From Endotrypanum monterogeii (Eukaryota; Euglenozoa; Kinetoplastea; Trypanosomatida; Trypanosomatidae): DNA of 64,000 nt. A program made the translations under genes and the position numbers. The stretch's first letter is position 1; each line of letters starts with the position of its first letter. This document shows, in pieces, positions 11,601 through 20,481 of the stretch. The stretch spans positions 87,763 to 151,762 of the forward strand of contig CM007328.1 of NCBI GenBank assembly GCA_000333855.2, read 5' to 3'. Below the pieces are notes generated by a model. The model saw nothing but the letters and a program-made list of their open reading frames with translations. It searched no databases and had not been told where the DNA came from.

Positions 11601-12975
11601 GCTTCGCATCCTACCTTCTGAAGATGCGCCGCCGCTCTTTCACGAGCATGTGCATCAGCTGCTGACGCTCACCATTCCAACGACCTCACCTCTCGCGACA
11701 GTTGCTGCCACTTCGTTAGTCGAAGCAGCTGCAGCCACAGCTGAGCTACTCGTGCACATGTTCTCTCTTCGGCCGCGGTTGCCAGCCGGACAGCTCCTGC
11801 CACACGCGCATCACCTGCTCGTGTGGCTAACACACGTCACCCGCTCGGTAACATCGGTGGCAGCAGCGGAAGGGCCCCGCAAGGCGACTCCGTCCCTGTC
11901 TATGTTATGCATCCGCCTCTGCTCCGCCGTTGCCGAGCACCCAGCTGTACTGAGTGTTTCAGACCCCTCAGCGCTCACCACAGTAGGGCCACGGATGTCG
12001 CACCACCAGCAAGAACTGGACGCTTGTCGCAGTGGTCAAAACCCTCGGAAGGGCATGAGCGACCCGCAGGAGCTCCTCGACAGCGTCTGGCTGGCGCTTC
12101 TCTCTCTCCTGGAGGACTCCCGGACTCTCCACAAAATTGACGCGCCCTCAACGCCCCCGCTGCTTCGCGAGAAGGAGGTGGTTCAGCTGGTTGTATTGCT
12201 GACCAAGACCTGGCTGCGCCCGTCGTCGCGCCAGCAGGTGCTGTGGTCTCGCCCAGCGATGTTGCCCCCACTGATGTGCGCACTATTCACGTGTGTCATG
12301 CGTGGAATCGAATCGCAGCAGTATTCCCCACGCGTGCTTAACATTCTAGTGAGTGGTCTAGCCGCAATGGCGGCGCACGTGGATGCGGCGACGGCGAACG
12401 AGGGAGATGGCGACATTGATAGCTTAGACGGCGACGGCGCAGATGAGAAGGCCAATCCGTTGGCAGTCGACCTCTCAAGCACAACGGGTAGGGAGCACCG
12501 GCACCCGAAACGACGTCGCCGTGACGCCTGCACCCACGAACGGGCAATGGCGCCGGCTGTTCCCGCGCATGTCAAGCGTGTCGCCCTTGCCGCGACTATG
12601 TCTGCATTGTTTGAAGTTGCGCATCATCACATTCACGTCTTTACGGCCTTCAGCAGCGATATCGACTTTCTCTTCACGGATTTCTTGAAGGTACTTAGTC
12701 AGCACTTCCTGCCAGCCGTGGCGCGGCCACCCATCGCCCACAGCGCCGGCGTGCGCATCGGCGGCACCGCCCGGTCAAACGTAACGTTTGCTGACCTTGC
12801 GTATGTCTGTGTGGGCAACGCAGATGGCAAGTCACTGCTGAAGCAAGCAGCGCTTCGTATGGAAGAAGAAGGCATGATAGACGGCGACAACGTCAGCAGT
12901 GGTGGTGCCGCTGGCCGTACGGAGCGTGGAACCATGCTGACAGACGGCAGTCGTAGCATCTTCCGTGTCGTATAG
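5668..12975 (+). CDS. Very large conserved-type protein of unknown function (2,435 aa)
   Basis: I do not recognise this protein. The ATG at 5668 is the first ATG after the upstream TTG/pyrimidine tract; the frame also runs 81 codons further up through a GT microsatellite, which I exclude. The sequence is mostly hydrophobic helices broken by disordered Ser/Gly/Asp inserts, suggesting an alpha-solenoid scaffold rather than an enzyme. Visible landmarks are a Lys/Arg/Gln-rich helix near residues 510-535, a serine-rich insert at about 545-680, an Ala-rich run near 955-975, a Gly-rich insert near 1795-1810 and a basic KRRRR patch at 2281-2285 that could be a nuclear localisation signal. There is no signal peptide or membrane segment. 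A long nuclear or nucleolar scaffold is possible but unproven. Confidence 0.88.
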   Translation: MISCAAVQKLERYGSLGLKRHSTEDFVVTSFKDVRRVNIYALTLLDTWKEAVQAVRGNRSNNHDDGNDVAEMSNAPARYTDALVYAVSFAVALITQHVFEIRAATPRKERTAVMESASTSGGRPGDTAASSVVFSDPYGQALELLVVLKEMTVAMGAGCVLRDNASSDDYTKAVAHLLTNSSDLALLLLSSVSIVSKAPSPEGSYSNRDRAGDESAREEEQQQQQEAMLAQTLVLVAATAQMMRRVQAAYPIDGLYYTRPCAALLKTLTNKHKQLQQRLKQVTESGVACTVRTRCSAMETCGGKEESLVGYSAMATSPPRTLHDLLRRYIASYARQTSLGDHQPAAAGLFSFFSLFQRLSLLHGALSTFSFLPMALVANIRGASEDVQYWMTQLLSSTACNRATRYVVYFREDELRLMQHSVRQASDYALFTFATTPPVDPGLVEPLLQVASAAGGGEAAKISDEVTHTRAALVLAQWCVSAPYFFESFCQDESWASFAQEQRRLVLLQQSRARRGLEKKSRRQQKKERLRHKELQLGEEAGRQLSQVSCGSSDTASVHTNSSDSVDSDGENHPRQRRGSSGADDTASHLSLDLASHTHRTDGSNNGSVVSLASRVSLLSSFSKHSAASYLSFISVLRPSTAAGSVTGGSGVGGGANGDDEADAAGADRQMHESEDGNTNLPLILLEHLTLGLHRFMEAYPAELLDRYGLRSVSWNSIARLFSTVEASLGRQPKKSAGTPTAQRPYHRPRGGEEQSHPLFNLAQDIRYNKGMGYECLGLIFSKVVAPLLDLSSSPSSSQQRHPHRSTHETKEVRQGNENGVVSSSAGALSDSDRTEEGFFANAAAAAATVGRAVLSIEDDAVTRTSVEAALSKCLTAYETVAPQVVDMNLSIILRLAARTVATSAGMVISDEALSVSAPKSGALVEFVREITTRLGQNDDLPYLVDALLGRRQLASSAGATAPSAAAAAVATAAAVAATEDEYGDTASTIRSLRGIFSLPPVRQALMEAASVSLDPESLLLHLNSVVSEMEEGSSDAESRGTCDGEKGEHAWPTERPCRKHDGVRMQRTLLALELVEAILAGVAPTSVSASAVLEQTTQLELLLNASFMVTVERVSGIDSASATVAPHEDHSSDRQHLWGNEAYNDMRLLVVEHMRTIRQCRAVTIACLQDLGTQQVHDYLRMLEDVLWQLTSHVGNVVGSMTLAGLQSFLERQKQIVDGTAETPPFSPTPAHLQLQLLPPLLVLQRLSLGRAVAVALGTQLGPADELRDMVTYVWDCLGRDEHGSDGTAPLERGASLWLANQITAEEWASIVALGKEKHARASMVALLLRSATASPSPEGMETPAWLSRCLQCTPAAVLRALVDAFVSLSIEDICDAPPSSRVFASALRRWMTVTQSLVVAYMRVGHNPYWPSILSQSLRCVKHVTHAWRKHAESHPTATEFYEPLSQQLIVLLSYTLRSEPRAAEVLRRVLLTLARESANSPTVATLSRSGMSLAYVETIKVPATLLSDLGVPATPTKSTLTADDNEREEGEMLDALKGLTFEDELRDVCTHLFSSAFVKRLLALTELCTGSTTKGQSLPSPKRVAAISALAGMLAWIYQICVTATQASWRAKATRGDLEALSQTPAVVCLHTITSGLYTRNAATSVHDNGSHTAAATTVLSMFLQHFHAYGDATAGNYLFVHIASAPTAGTAQGRRLDATGGGAVVGIEATADPSAPCPAKVFSLGTFEDVEELWRCQLRSAACTVMRLSHAVDRVCPSSSATLQETCAMFQHLFACMWSSVHHKQHQMSKGGGGGRGSGGDMKRGRANGDGKPPAHQSSHMGGMNAFLAEVLGRAATPTSGDNSSAERGVAGDDLSLQLEDFFGAKTDVTDTAAHGDRRPCREHERTWTRLLGVSGEVGVVALWILWKLYLASAALTTTSSTASHAATDPQNRFRLFLCDYYHLKANVDDDATGAVTVSTHGRVVTALRAAPDVLRILPSEDAPPLFHEHVHQLLTLTIPTTSPLATVAATSLVEAAAATAELLVHMFSLRPRLPAGQLLPHAHHLLVWLTHVTRSVTSVAAAEGPRKATPSLSMLCIRLCSAVAEHPAVLSVSDPSALTTVGPRMSHHQQELDACRSGQNPRKGMSDPQELLDSVWLALLSLLEDSRTLHKIDAPSTPPLLREKEVVQLVVLLTKTWLRPSSRQQVLWSRPAMLPPLMCALFTCVMRGIESQQYSPRVLNILVSGLAAMAAHVDAATANEGDGDIDSLDGDGADEKANPLAVDLSSTTGREHRHPKRRRRDACTHERAMAPAVPAHVKRVALAATMSALFEVAHHHIHVFTAFSSDIDFLFTDFLKVLSQHFLPAVARPPIAHSAGVRIGGTARSNVTFADLAYVCVGNADGKSLLKQAALRMEEEGMIDGDNVSSGGAAGRTERGTMLTDGSRSIFRVV

Positions 12976-13954
12976 GTGGTGAGCGCCGACGAGCTCTAGT
13001 GGTGGGGTGGGGGGGGAGGGAGGCAGTCACCGAGCGACGGCGTTTGTCTTGCGTCCCCCTCCCCGTCACCCCACGATGGCTTCTCGTAAATATAGTTGGC
13101 TTAAAATAACGGGACGCAAGAAAACAGAGAGGAATGTTTTTTTTTTAAATTGGAGGAGGAAGACGAAGCAGCGAGAAGTATTTCATCGGGGTGGGGAAGA
13201 GAGAAGGCGCTCGTTGTGTTGCAGTTATCTGCCACCCTGTACTTCCCCCCCCCCAGCACCGGCAGGAAAGCATATGAACACACACCTGTCGATCTCTCTC
13301 TTCCCACCACCACCCCCTAATCCTCAAGGCGACTTGAGGCTGTAATGCTCTTCGATTAAGGCACTGCATGCACATATTAATATATATTTTTAATATACAT
13401 ATTTGTAACTACATATATATATATATATATATAATGTTTATTTAAGCTGTCGTGCTGTTCTATTTGAGGGAGGAGGGGAGAGCTTTGTGCCACCCCACCT
13501 ACGGCCATCTGATATAATCTCTATGAAGACATAAATATGCATACGCATGCGTATGGTATATATGCGTGCGTATGTGTCTTGGAAGAGAAACTCAGTGCAT
13601 CGGCGCCGCTTCTGTCGCTACTTCCTCTCATACCCACCCACTTTGCCTCCCTCATCTGCCTCGTAGGAGAGCTTGGGGACAGCGGTCCACGAGCTTCAAG
13701 TGTAGATGCCTCTGCTGGTTATGTTTCCAGACCTCAATACCTCAATGCCCCATCCTCCGCCACCACCACCACCCCCCCCCCCACACACACACACCTCTTT
13801 GTGGCCCCCCTTCACTGTGTTACCTCGCACATCGTCTTCCCCAGCACTCCTCCTGTCGCTACGCGTGGCTTTATCAAAGCACCTGCTTACATTCGCAGGC
13901 TTTTCACGCTTACACATACCCTCTTTTTTTTTTGGGTCATTACCCCCTTTATCG
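12976..13954. other. Intergenic spacer before the signal peptidase gene
   Basis: No gene seen. It has AT-rich tracts at 13376-13400 and 13411-13434, a poly-T run at 13137-13146, and proline-codon-like (CCA)n/C runs at 13753-13795. The AG at 13897-13898, preceded by C/T-rich sequence from about 13836, is a plausible splice acceptor; the next ATG downstream is the signal peptidase start. Confidence 0.65.
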
Positions 13955-14497
13955 ATGCGTGAATACATCGACAACCTGCTGTCACTTCGATTCCGCGATG
14001 TAGTTCATCAAGTACTATCTGTGTCCCTCCTGGTGAGCATGCTTCTCGTTGGCTGGTGTGGGGTAGCAATATTCACCAAGTGCGAGGCTAGCGTTGTCGT
14101 GGTGCTAAGCGGGAGCATGTTGCCAGGCTATCAGCGTGGCGATATGCTTCTGCTTCACAATCGCAGAGACTACCCGCTTGAAGTTGGAGATATCATTGTG
14201 TATTCGCTGCCAGGAGAAGAGATCCCGATCGTACATCGTATCCTTCGCATACACGAGCGGGCAGAGGACCACAAACGTTTTTACCTGACCAAGGGAGATA
14301 ACAACGTGCACGATGACCGCTTTCTCTTCAAGGAGGGACGGGAGTGGGTGGAGGAGGACATGATTCTCGGCAAGGCATACGCCTACCTTCCGTACATTGG
14401 CTACCTGACAATTTCATTCAACGAGGTGAAGATCCTCAAATACACGTCCCTCCTTTTGGCTGGTTTTTTCCTTCTTACCTCCACAGATGACGTCTAG
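13955..14497 (+). CDS. SEC11: Signal peptidase I catalytic subunit (SEC11 type)
   Basis: This 180-residue protein matches the ER signal peptidase catalytic subunit in length and motif order. It removes signal peptides from secretory proteins in the ER lumen. A single membrane anchor spans about residues 18-40. The nucleophile box is SGSM, with catalytic Ser54. The conserved His94 lies in VHRIL, as in eukaryotic and archaeal enzymes, which use His where bacteria use Lys. The KGDNN box (113-117) is followed by two Asp (120-121), completing the usual set. A second hydrophobic stretch lies near 162-174. The ATG at 13955 is the first after the likely acceptor at 13897-13898. The longer frame upstream from 13706 is low complexity and rejected. 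The neighbouring SUMO gene fits the order I recall in other trypanosomatids. Confidence 0.96.
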   Translation: MREYIDNLLSLRFRDVVHQVLSVSLLVSMLLVGWCGVAIFTKCEASVVVVLSGSMLPGYQRGDMLLLHNRRDYPLEVGDIIVYSLPGEEIPIVHRILRIHERAEDHKRFYLTKGDNNVHDDRFLFKEGREWVEEDMILGKAYAYLPYIGYLTISFNEVKILKYTSLLLAGFFLLTSTDDV

Positions 14498-15202
14498 TGG
14501 TGCATCAAACATAGGCGGCCAACCCCCTTCCCCCTTCCCCCCCTCCCCCTCCCCCTTCCTTCCCGGTGCTGTGGCCAACTGCACTTGTACATGCTCCAAA
14601 AAGGGAAAAAAAGAAAAAAAAAATAATCAGCAATTTGATCCAGTGGTGGTGATGGGCGGGTGGGTAGGTGGAGTGTTCTTGGGTGACGAGGCTGTGTAGG
14701 TGGGTGGAGGAGGGGGTGGGAAGGGCTCAGTCTCGCACTTTGTGCCTCTGCGGGGCAAGCGCATCCTACCCGAACCTCCAAAAAAAAAAAATCGCTCTTT
14801 TGTTTGTTTCTTGCGGAGGGAGAATAAGGGGGGGGGCGGGGGGATTCTGTGATAATCATCAACCCAACGCGAACATGAAGAAAGAAAATGTCTGTCGGGA
14901 TGGGATTGTGTATGTGTGTGTGTGTGTGTATGTGTTGTGTGTGTGTGTGTGTGTGTGTGTCAACACACAACGTTAGATACATGAACGTATTGGCAACTAC
15001 ACGCGCGTGCACTCAGTATTTGATCCTTCTCGTGTGTTCCCCAGCTGCTTACGGAACAAAACTGTACTTTCTGCCTCCCATTTATGCTTCCCCCACTCTA
15101 TCTTAGCCTGACCCCCTCTCGCGCTCTCTTTAGGATCCAGTGTGAATCCCCTACGCAAACTAAAAACCAGGCACAGACATCGACAGCGACAACAACGTTA
15201 CC

Positions 15203-15237
<35 letters not shown>

Positions 15238-15281
15238 TACATCCATAATCGGACTGCTTGCGCTCGGTCCGGAAGCGAACC
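14498..15281. other. Intergenic spacer
   Basis: No gene seen. It contains C-rich tracts at 14526-14565, an A-rich run at 14607-14622, (GT)n at 14915-14960, an AT run at 15202-15224 and (CA)n just after it. The last 80 bases before the next ATG contain no other ATG. Confidence 0.65.
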
Positions 15282-16160
15282 ATGCGTACTGCGACGCGAT
15301 CGCCTCGTCTTACCGTCACCACCAGAATGGTGGCGGTTGTGTTCCTGGCAACCACACTCTGCCTCACCGCCGACAATGGCTGGCTGCCTCCCTTCGGTGT
15401 GAGGCCTGCACGCGCGGCCGGCCCCATCACGCTAGAGCAATGCTACATACTCAACCCGAATCCCACGGTAACGGACTGCAGCACTTACGTGCCGCCTGTA
15501 GTTGATATTTACAACAACCTTCCCTACGACACGGTCCCTTCCTATGCAGAGTGTGTGAGGCAGCGGTGTGTGTGCACGGGTGCGACCACGACCACAGACG
15601 TAGTGACGGTTGGCCAATTTTGCAGCAGCGCCGGCTGGGCGGAGAGCGGCTTCACAACGTGCAATGTGTTCAACGACTGCTTCACGAGATACTGGAGGTG
15701 TCTGAACCGCGTCGCCTACGAGCGCTATGTATCGGCAGCAGATCAACTTGTGGAGAGCGAGGTGAATCTGATAGCCGACATCACCCTACACGCAGGGCAC
15801 CCCGGCGAGTCCTTTGAGGTAACCGATGTGTTCCGCTCCTGTCGCCTGAGCATGTGCGCCGCCGCGAGCTCGCGACAAAACTGTGGCCTCATTACCTGCC
15901 TACCGAACTACACCCAGTGCGACGAGTTTATCCAGCCATCACCAATGCCGTACACACATCATTTGTGCACGCAGGGGTGCCGCGCCGCCTTGCTCATGAT
16001 GGCGTTGACGCTCGCCTTGATCTCTTTCTCGATGATATGCTGCTGCTGCTGCCCAGCGCAGGTGCGCATCAGGGAGCCCGTTGTGCTGAGCAGCGCGACA
16101 GGGGACAAGAAGAATGATTCGAACAGCACCTCGAACAAACCGGATGGGCCAGAGAGGTAA
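15282..16160 (+). CDS. Cysteine-rich type I membrane protein, unknown function
   Basis: This 292-residue protein starts at the ATG at 15282; the frame continues upstream only to a TTG. An N-terminal hydrophobic stretch at residues 16-30, followed by an Ala-rich region ending near 47, looks like a signal peptide. The lumenal or extracellular part, residues 48-233, holds 16 cysteines, an even number compatible with a disulfide-stabilised fold, and one N-glycosylation-like site (NYT, 209-211). One membrane helix spans 234-252. Five consecutive cysteines at 253-257 follow on the cytosolic side and are likely palmitoylation sites. A short polar tail ends the protein. I recognise no named family. 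A surface or secretory-pathway protein is the natural inference. The lumenal domain would depend on processing by signal peptidase, whose gene is next door, but there is no evidence of a specific link. Confidence 0.9.
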   Translation: MRTATRSPRLTVTTRMVAVVFLATTLCLTADNGWLPPFGVRPARAAGPITLEQCYILNPNPTVTDCSTYVPPVVDIYNNLPYDTVPSYAECVRQRCVCTGATTTTDVVTVGQFCSSAGWAESGFTTCNVFNDCFTRYWRCLNRVAYERYVSAADQLVESEVNLIADITLHAGHPGESFEVTDVFRSCRLSMCAAASSRQNCGLITCLPNYTQCDEFIQPSPMPYTHHLCTQGCRAALLMMALTLALISFSMICCCCCPAQVRIREPVVLSSATGDKKNDSNSTSNKPDGPER

Positions 16161-17450
16161 ATACGAGCAGGCGCGGCAAATCGATTCATGGCAAACACAG
16201 GGAAGCGGGGTGAGTCACATTGGGGGGGGGGAAGGGAAGGGAGGGAGGCCAAACAGACGCCGACAAAGTATGTTCACATTTTTAAGTACTGCAAATGACA
16301 CACACATATTCCCCCACCCCCACTCCCATCCCCCCCCCTCCTCCCCCACNNNNNNNNNNNNNNNNNNNNACGACCACACCACTATTCCCCTACCCCCCAC
16401 CCTCCACCCCCCCCCTCCCCCCCTCCCCCCTACCCTCCCACCTACCCACCCCCCTCCCTCGGTAGTATATTCTTACTTTTGTACCTCATATGATATATAT
16501 ATATATATATCTATATATATATATATATATATTAAATGTATGTACTGTATGTATGTGTCGCCCTTATAGGTCGCTGTTGTTCGCCCCCGCCCCTATATCC
16601 CGCCTCACCCAATCCCACCTCCATTTTTTTTTTTTTCATGTCCCTTCCTCTCTCATGATGAGCTCTCTCTATGGTAGGGTGTCTTTGTTTAGCTTCAGGG
16701 GCGGAAGGGAGAGGGAAAAGAGGGTAAGGAATATTCTTCGAGGTGCCTCCTCCCCTCCCCCCTCCCTCCTCCCTCCTTCTTTTTGTTGCTCCCCGCTGCT
16801 GCCTGCAGTGTGGGGCTTTCCAGTCGCTGTGATTTCATCGCTTTGTAGATGTGAAAACGAACATCATTTCTCTATAAGTACACACACACACACACACACA
16901 CCTATCCCCCCCCCCGCCCGCCCGCCTCTCTCTACCGACTCAGCATTGATAATTTCATTGGACTGATGTTGATCTCCGCTTGCTCATGGGTCTGCGCGCA
17001 TGTGTGTGTGTATGTGTGTGTGTGTGTGGAGAAAAAGGAGGGGGGAGTGGTGCCTCCCCTCCGCACACTATGTTCAGGAGGAGGAGAGAATCAGCGATTC
17101 CATTGTGTTATGCACTGGCCATGCCCCACCCTACCTCACTCGGAAATACTTTTTTTTTGTTGTTGTTTGCGTTGTTCCCTTTATTCCCTGCCACTGTACT
17201 ATGTCTCTCTAGGACAGATGTGCACTTATGTTCCGGTTCTCGGGAGAGGATACCACGAACCTGGTGGCCGCCACGACGGCAACGGTGGTGCTTTCTGGCT
17301 GTCCTCCCCCTCATGCACGTGCGCATTTCAGCGTCGAGAGGTGTCGAGCCTGATACCATGTACACTGGTGGGGCTGCTTTTTGCTACCCGCCCAGTCTTG
17401 GCCCCGCCCTCCCCTTTGTTTGTCTGTCTTTTGGGGTGAGGGTGGGGCAC

Positions 17451-17485
<35 letters not shown>

Positions 17486-18537
17486 TATGTGCGTGTGATC
17501 GTTTGTGCGTTCATTTTCGTGTTTCATATTTGCGGTCTATATTTCTATTCATTGTGTGCGTGTCTTATTATTTTGATTTTGAGGGGAGTGTGTGTGTGTG
17601 TGTGTGTGTTCGTTTTTTTTTTTTTGCGATCTTTCGTTCTATTAGCTCGATGCTTCTTGTTGGTGGCAACGATCTACACTTTCCTCTTGCTAAAAGACAC
17701 ACACATATATATACACATATATATACATATATATATATATACTTATATATACATATACATATATATATATAGATAGAGAGAGGCATGCCTCTGTGTGTGT
17801 ATATGTATATATATATGTATATATGTGTATATATGTATATATATATGTGTCCTTAACTTCAGTACCCTCCCTCTCACCACCACCAACTCTGGTGATGATG
17901 AGCTCAACCGCACTCCCGACCGGACCCCTCGAAGGGCAACGAAGCCGAAGCGAATTTTGCTCGCGACGTGTATGTGTGGTCATCGATAACCAAACACACA
18001 TGTTTGTCGCTCATGTATTATCCCAACGAAAAAGCGGACACGCACATATCGCGGGCACTCTTCGGTTTGTTGTCGATAGAGAGAGGAGGGAGGGGGGCAA
18101 CATGAGATGCACGGCCTGGGCTGAAACAGCGGACTCGGTGACTGGGTATCGCGCAGGCGTGAAAAATTCTATGTGACACCGCAGGAGGAGAACCTATCGA
18201 ACATCGTCACTGGTGTGGTGAGGGTAGGAGAAATGGGCTCACTGTTGTGCTAACCTGAACTGACAGATGTGATTGCAGCACAGATCGTGCCTGTGTAGAA
18301 GGAATGCCAGAAAAAGGAAATTCCCATCTTCACGTCTACCCACCCACACTATATGAATGGAAATACGTCACACAGATACGTATTCAAAATGTATTACCCT
18401 GCGCCATAGAATTTTATCCGTCGTGTGTGTCTTGCCCGCATGCCCACCTGCTCTGCTTGCTTTATCGACCTCTCCCCCTCCCCCTCCCCCCCTTTGCTTT
18501 CCTCGATACCCCCTGGTCGAACACACATAAGCCTTCA

Positions 18538-18581
<44 letters not shown>

Positions 18582-18638
18582 GCGCACGAATATCTATCGA
18601 ACGTACTCCGGTCTTGGACGAGTATCACACAGGCGATC
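16161..18638. other. Gene-poor spacer with dense microsatellites
   Basis: No gene supported in nearly 2.5 kb. It holds a 20-N gap, long C-rich tracts on both sides of that gap, AT runs at 16494-16532, (CA)n near 16880-16900, (GT)n near 17002-17028, AT/GT compound repeats at 17450-17489 and 17702-17848, poly-T at 17613-17625 and a long (CA)n at 18541-18578. The C/T tract at 18463-18508 followed by AG at 18530-18531 is the likely splice signal for SUMO. Apparent frames encode Tyr-Ile or Cys-Val repeats. Confidence 0.65.
16350..16369. other. Assembly gap (20 N)
   Basis: Twenty unresolved bases lie inside a C-rich tract, so the gap is probably a failure to assemble a low-complexity repeat. The true length is unknown. 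Confidence 0.98.
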
Positions 18639-19010
18639 ATGGAGAACCAAGATCATACCCACCAGCCCCCGGAAGGTGGCAACAACGAGGCGCCGGCGCC
18701 GGTGAAAGCCGAGGTCGCCGCTGCCGCTGCCGCACAACAGATCTCGCTGAAGGTCGTCAACGCCGACGGTGCCGAGATGTTCTTTAAAATCAAGCGCGGG
18801 ACTCAACTGAAGAAATTAATTGATGCGTACTGCAAAAAACAGGGCATTTCCCGCGGCAGTGTTCGCTTCCTCTTCGATGGTGCCCCAATCGATGAGAGCA
18901 AGACACCAGATGACTTGGGCATGGAAGAAGATGACGTCATTGATGCCATGGTCGAGCAGACCGGTGGAGTCGTCTCTGTGATGGGTCCATTGCATATGGC
19001 TTGTGTGTAG
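18639..19010 (+). CDS. SUMO: Small ubiquitin-like modifier (SUMO) precursor
   Basis: This 123-residue protein is a SUMO precursor. SUMO is attached to lysines of nuclear and other proteins through an E1/E2 cascade. A disordered, proline- and alanine-rich N-terminus (1-32) precedes a beta-grasp domain (34-110) with the typical elements ISLKVV, the FFKIK strand, the YCKKQG helix, RFLFDG and the DDVIDAMVEQTGG end. The mature form would end at Gly109-Gly110. A 13-residue tail follows and would have to be removed by a SUMO protease. The ATG is the first after the C/T tract at 18463-18508. In Lys/Glu contexts near the N-terminus, one possible chain-forming site is VKAE at 22-25. The signal peptidase gene lies upstream with one gene between. 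Confidence 0.97.
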   Translation: MENQDHTHQPPEGGNNEAPAPVKAEVAAAAAAQQISLKVVNADGAEMFFKIKRGTQLKKLIDAYCKKQGISRGSVRFLFDGAPIDESKTPDDLGMEEDDVIDAMVEQTGGVVSVMGPLHMACV

Positions 19011-19599
19011 GTCCCGTATCGCGGTGGCGCTGCCTCATCTCCTCCCTGAACCCCGTTCCCCCCCCCCCGTGGACACAAGCGCACCAACAGCTGGAACCAA
19101 AGCATATATATACATCTCAGGCGGCCAATGTGTTGGCCACCGGTAGCCACGGCGAGGAGGAAGGGGAGGGGACAAGAGAGGCAATGAACAAAGACCTCAT
19201 CGGCACCGATATGACAACGTCGGTACATTTCTCTTAGCACACCGTTAGCTCGTTAATGTGCCTGTGTGCCCATCTCATCTCATCCACCACACACTCGCGC
19301 GTCCCTCCATCAACGAATTACTATCTATAACGAAATGAAGGGAGGGGGGGAAAAAATGTCAACCCAGGTGAGGGACTACTCGACCATAGAAATATCTCTT
19401 CAAAGTGAGTTGGTAGGCTGATAACTCGTATCCTCCCTGCAATGAGAGGCGGGAGGAGCTCTGTCGGTGTGTATCTGTTGGCATCAAAAGTGAAGTTGGA
19501 CGCCGCCATATCTTCCCCTCCACCGCCCATACCCCCAAGCTCCCCGCGATTTCGGCGGCACGCAGAGGATGAAGACTACAAGCCCTCCATATAACACAG

Positions 19600-19916
19600 T
19601 TATCTAGAGCCCGTCAACCCTGTGGAGGTGCTCCAGGAATCCCCGGCACAGCGAGCAGGGAGCACCACGCCGAAACATATGCCCCTCACGGACCTCGGCA
19701 TAGAAGGAAAACGAGGCGGAGGAAGAGGGGAGAACGCGACAAGGCACAAAACAATGAAAAGGGCGTATAAAAACCAAGTCCAACGTACACGTGAGTGCAG
19801 CGTAGATAATGCAAAGGCCCACGCGTGCACTCACACACACACACAAAAAAAAAAAAAGAAAAAAAAAGGGAGTCGAGAGAATGATTGGCCGCACTTGGGT
19901 GTATCCATACATTCAC
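19600..19916. repeat. Dispersed repeat, copy 1 (317 bp)
   Basis: This segment is nearly identical to 62299-62615, in the same orientation. Both begin TTATCTAGAGCCCG and both run to CATACATTCAC. By eye there are about five substitutions outside the CA/A tract, whose length also differs. Beyond the end, weak similarity resumes after about 36 extra bases in this copy (GGGAAAGATGTGAA against CGGAAAAGATGTAAT), suggesting an insertion or deletion near the border. The element has an A-rich tract near one end and no plausible protein. It may be a short retroposon such as the SIDER elements of Leishmania untranslated regions, but I could not match a signature. Confidence 0.93.
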
Positions 19917-20447
19917 TCGTTGACCTCGTCGTCTGTGAACACACACACTAAACGGGAAAGATGTGAAGATGTGGAAAAATGACTGCCACATCAGTACTCG
20001 CTTAGCATCATCGGTTGAGGCATCTGTGTCTACAAAGTCCCCGTCGGAGCCTGCACCGGGACATTGCAGAGAGCAGCATTGTCCCCTCACTGAAGAGCGG
20101 ACACGCTGTGAGAAAGGAGCGTGTGTGAGTGTTTATGGAGGGGGGGTCTGATGTCCGACCTGACCTTACCTGCCGCGAAACCACCCTGTGCAGATCATCC
20201 TCCAGCTTTCCCTCCTTTCCTATCGCGCTCCGTCTTCCCCGTTTCGCTTCGATAAACATTTTTTTTTTTGGAAGCGCATCTTTGATCTACTCTTAAAGCA
20301 CCTCAACAGTGCAACGCGCTCACCGACCCACCCCTTCTCCCTGCGCCTCCCCCCCATACACAAACACAAACACGAACTTTTAATAACCTGCTGCTTCATT
20401 ATATATATATATATATATTTATTTATTTATTTATTTACACACACACA

Positions 20448-20475
20448 TCCCCTCTCACTCTTTCTCCCGCATCAG
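20448..20475 (+). promoter_or_regulatory. Probable spliced-leader acceptor, very short leader
   Basis: A C/T tract ends in CATCAG, with the AG at 20474-20475. The ATG of the next gene begins only six bases later, so use of this AG would give a six-base 5' leader before the added spliced leader. Confidence 0.5.
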
Positions 20476-20481
20476 CTGCCA

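Larger units (their letters stand above)
19011..20481. other. Intergenic spacer carrying repeat copy 1
   Basis: No gene supported. Apart from the 317-bp dispersed repeat at 19600-19916, it contains ordinary mixed sequence, a (CA)n/poly-A cluster inside the repeat, poly-T near 20259-20268, and AT plus TTTA repeats at 20400-20436. The last bases form a pyrimidine tract ending in AG six bases before the next gene. Confidence 0.65.
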
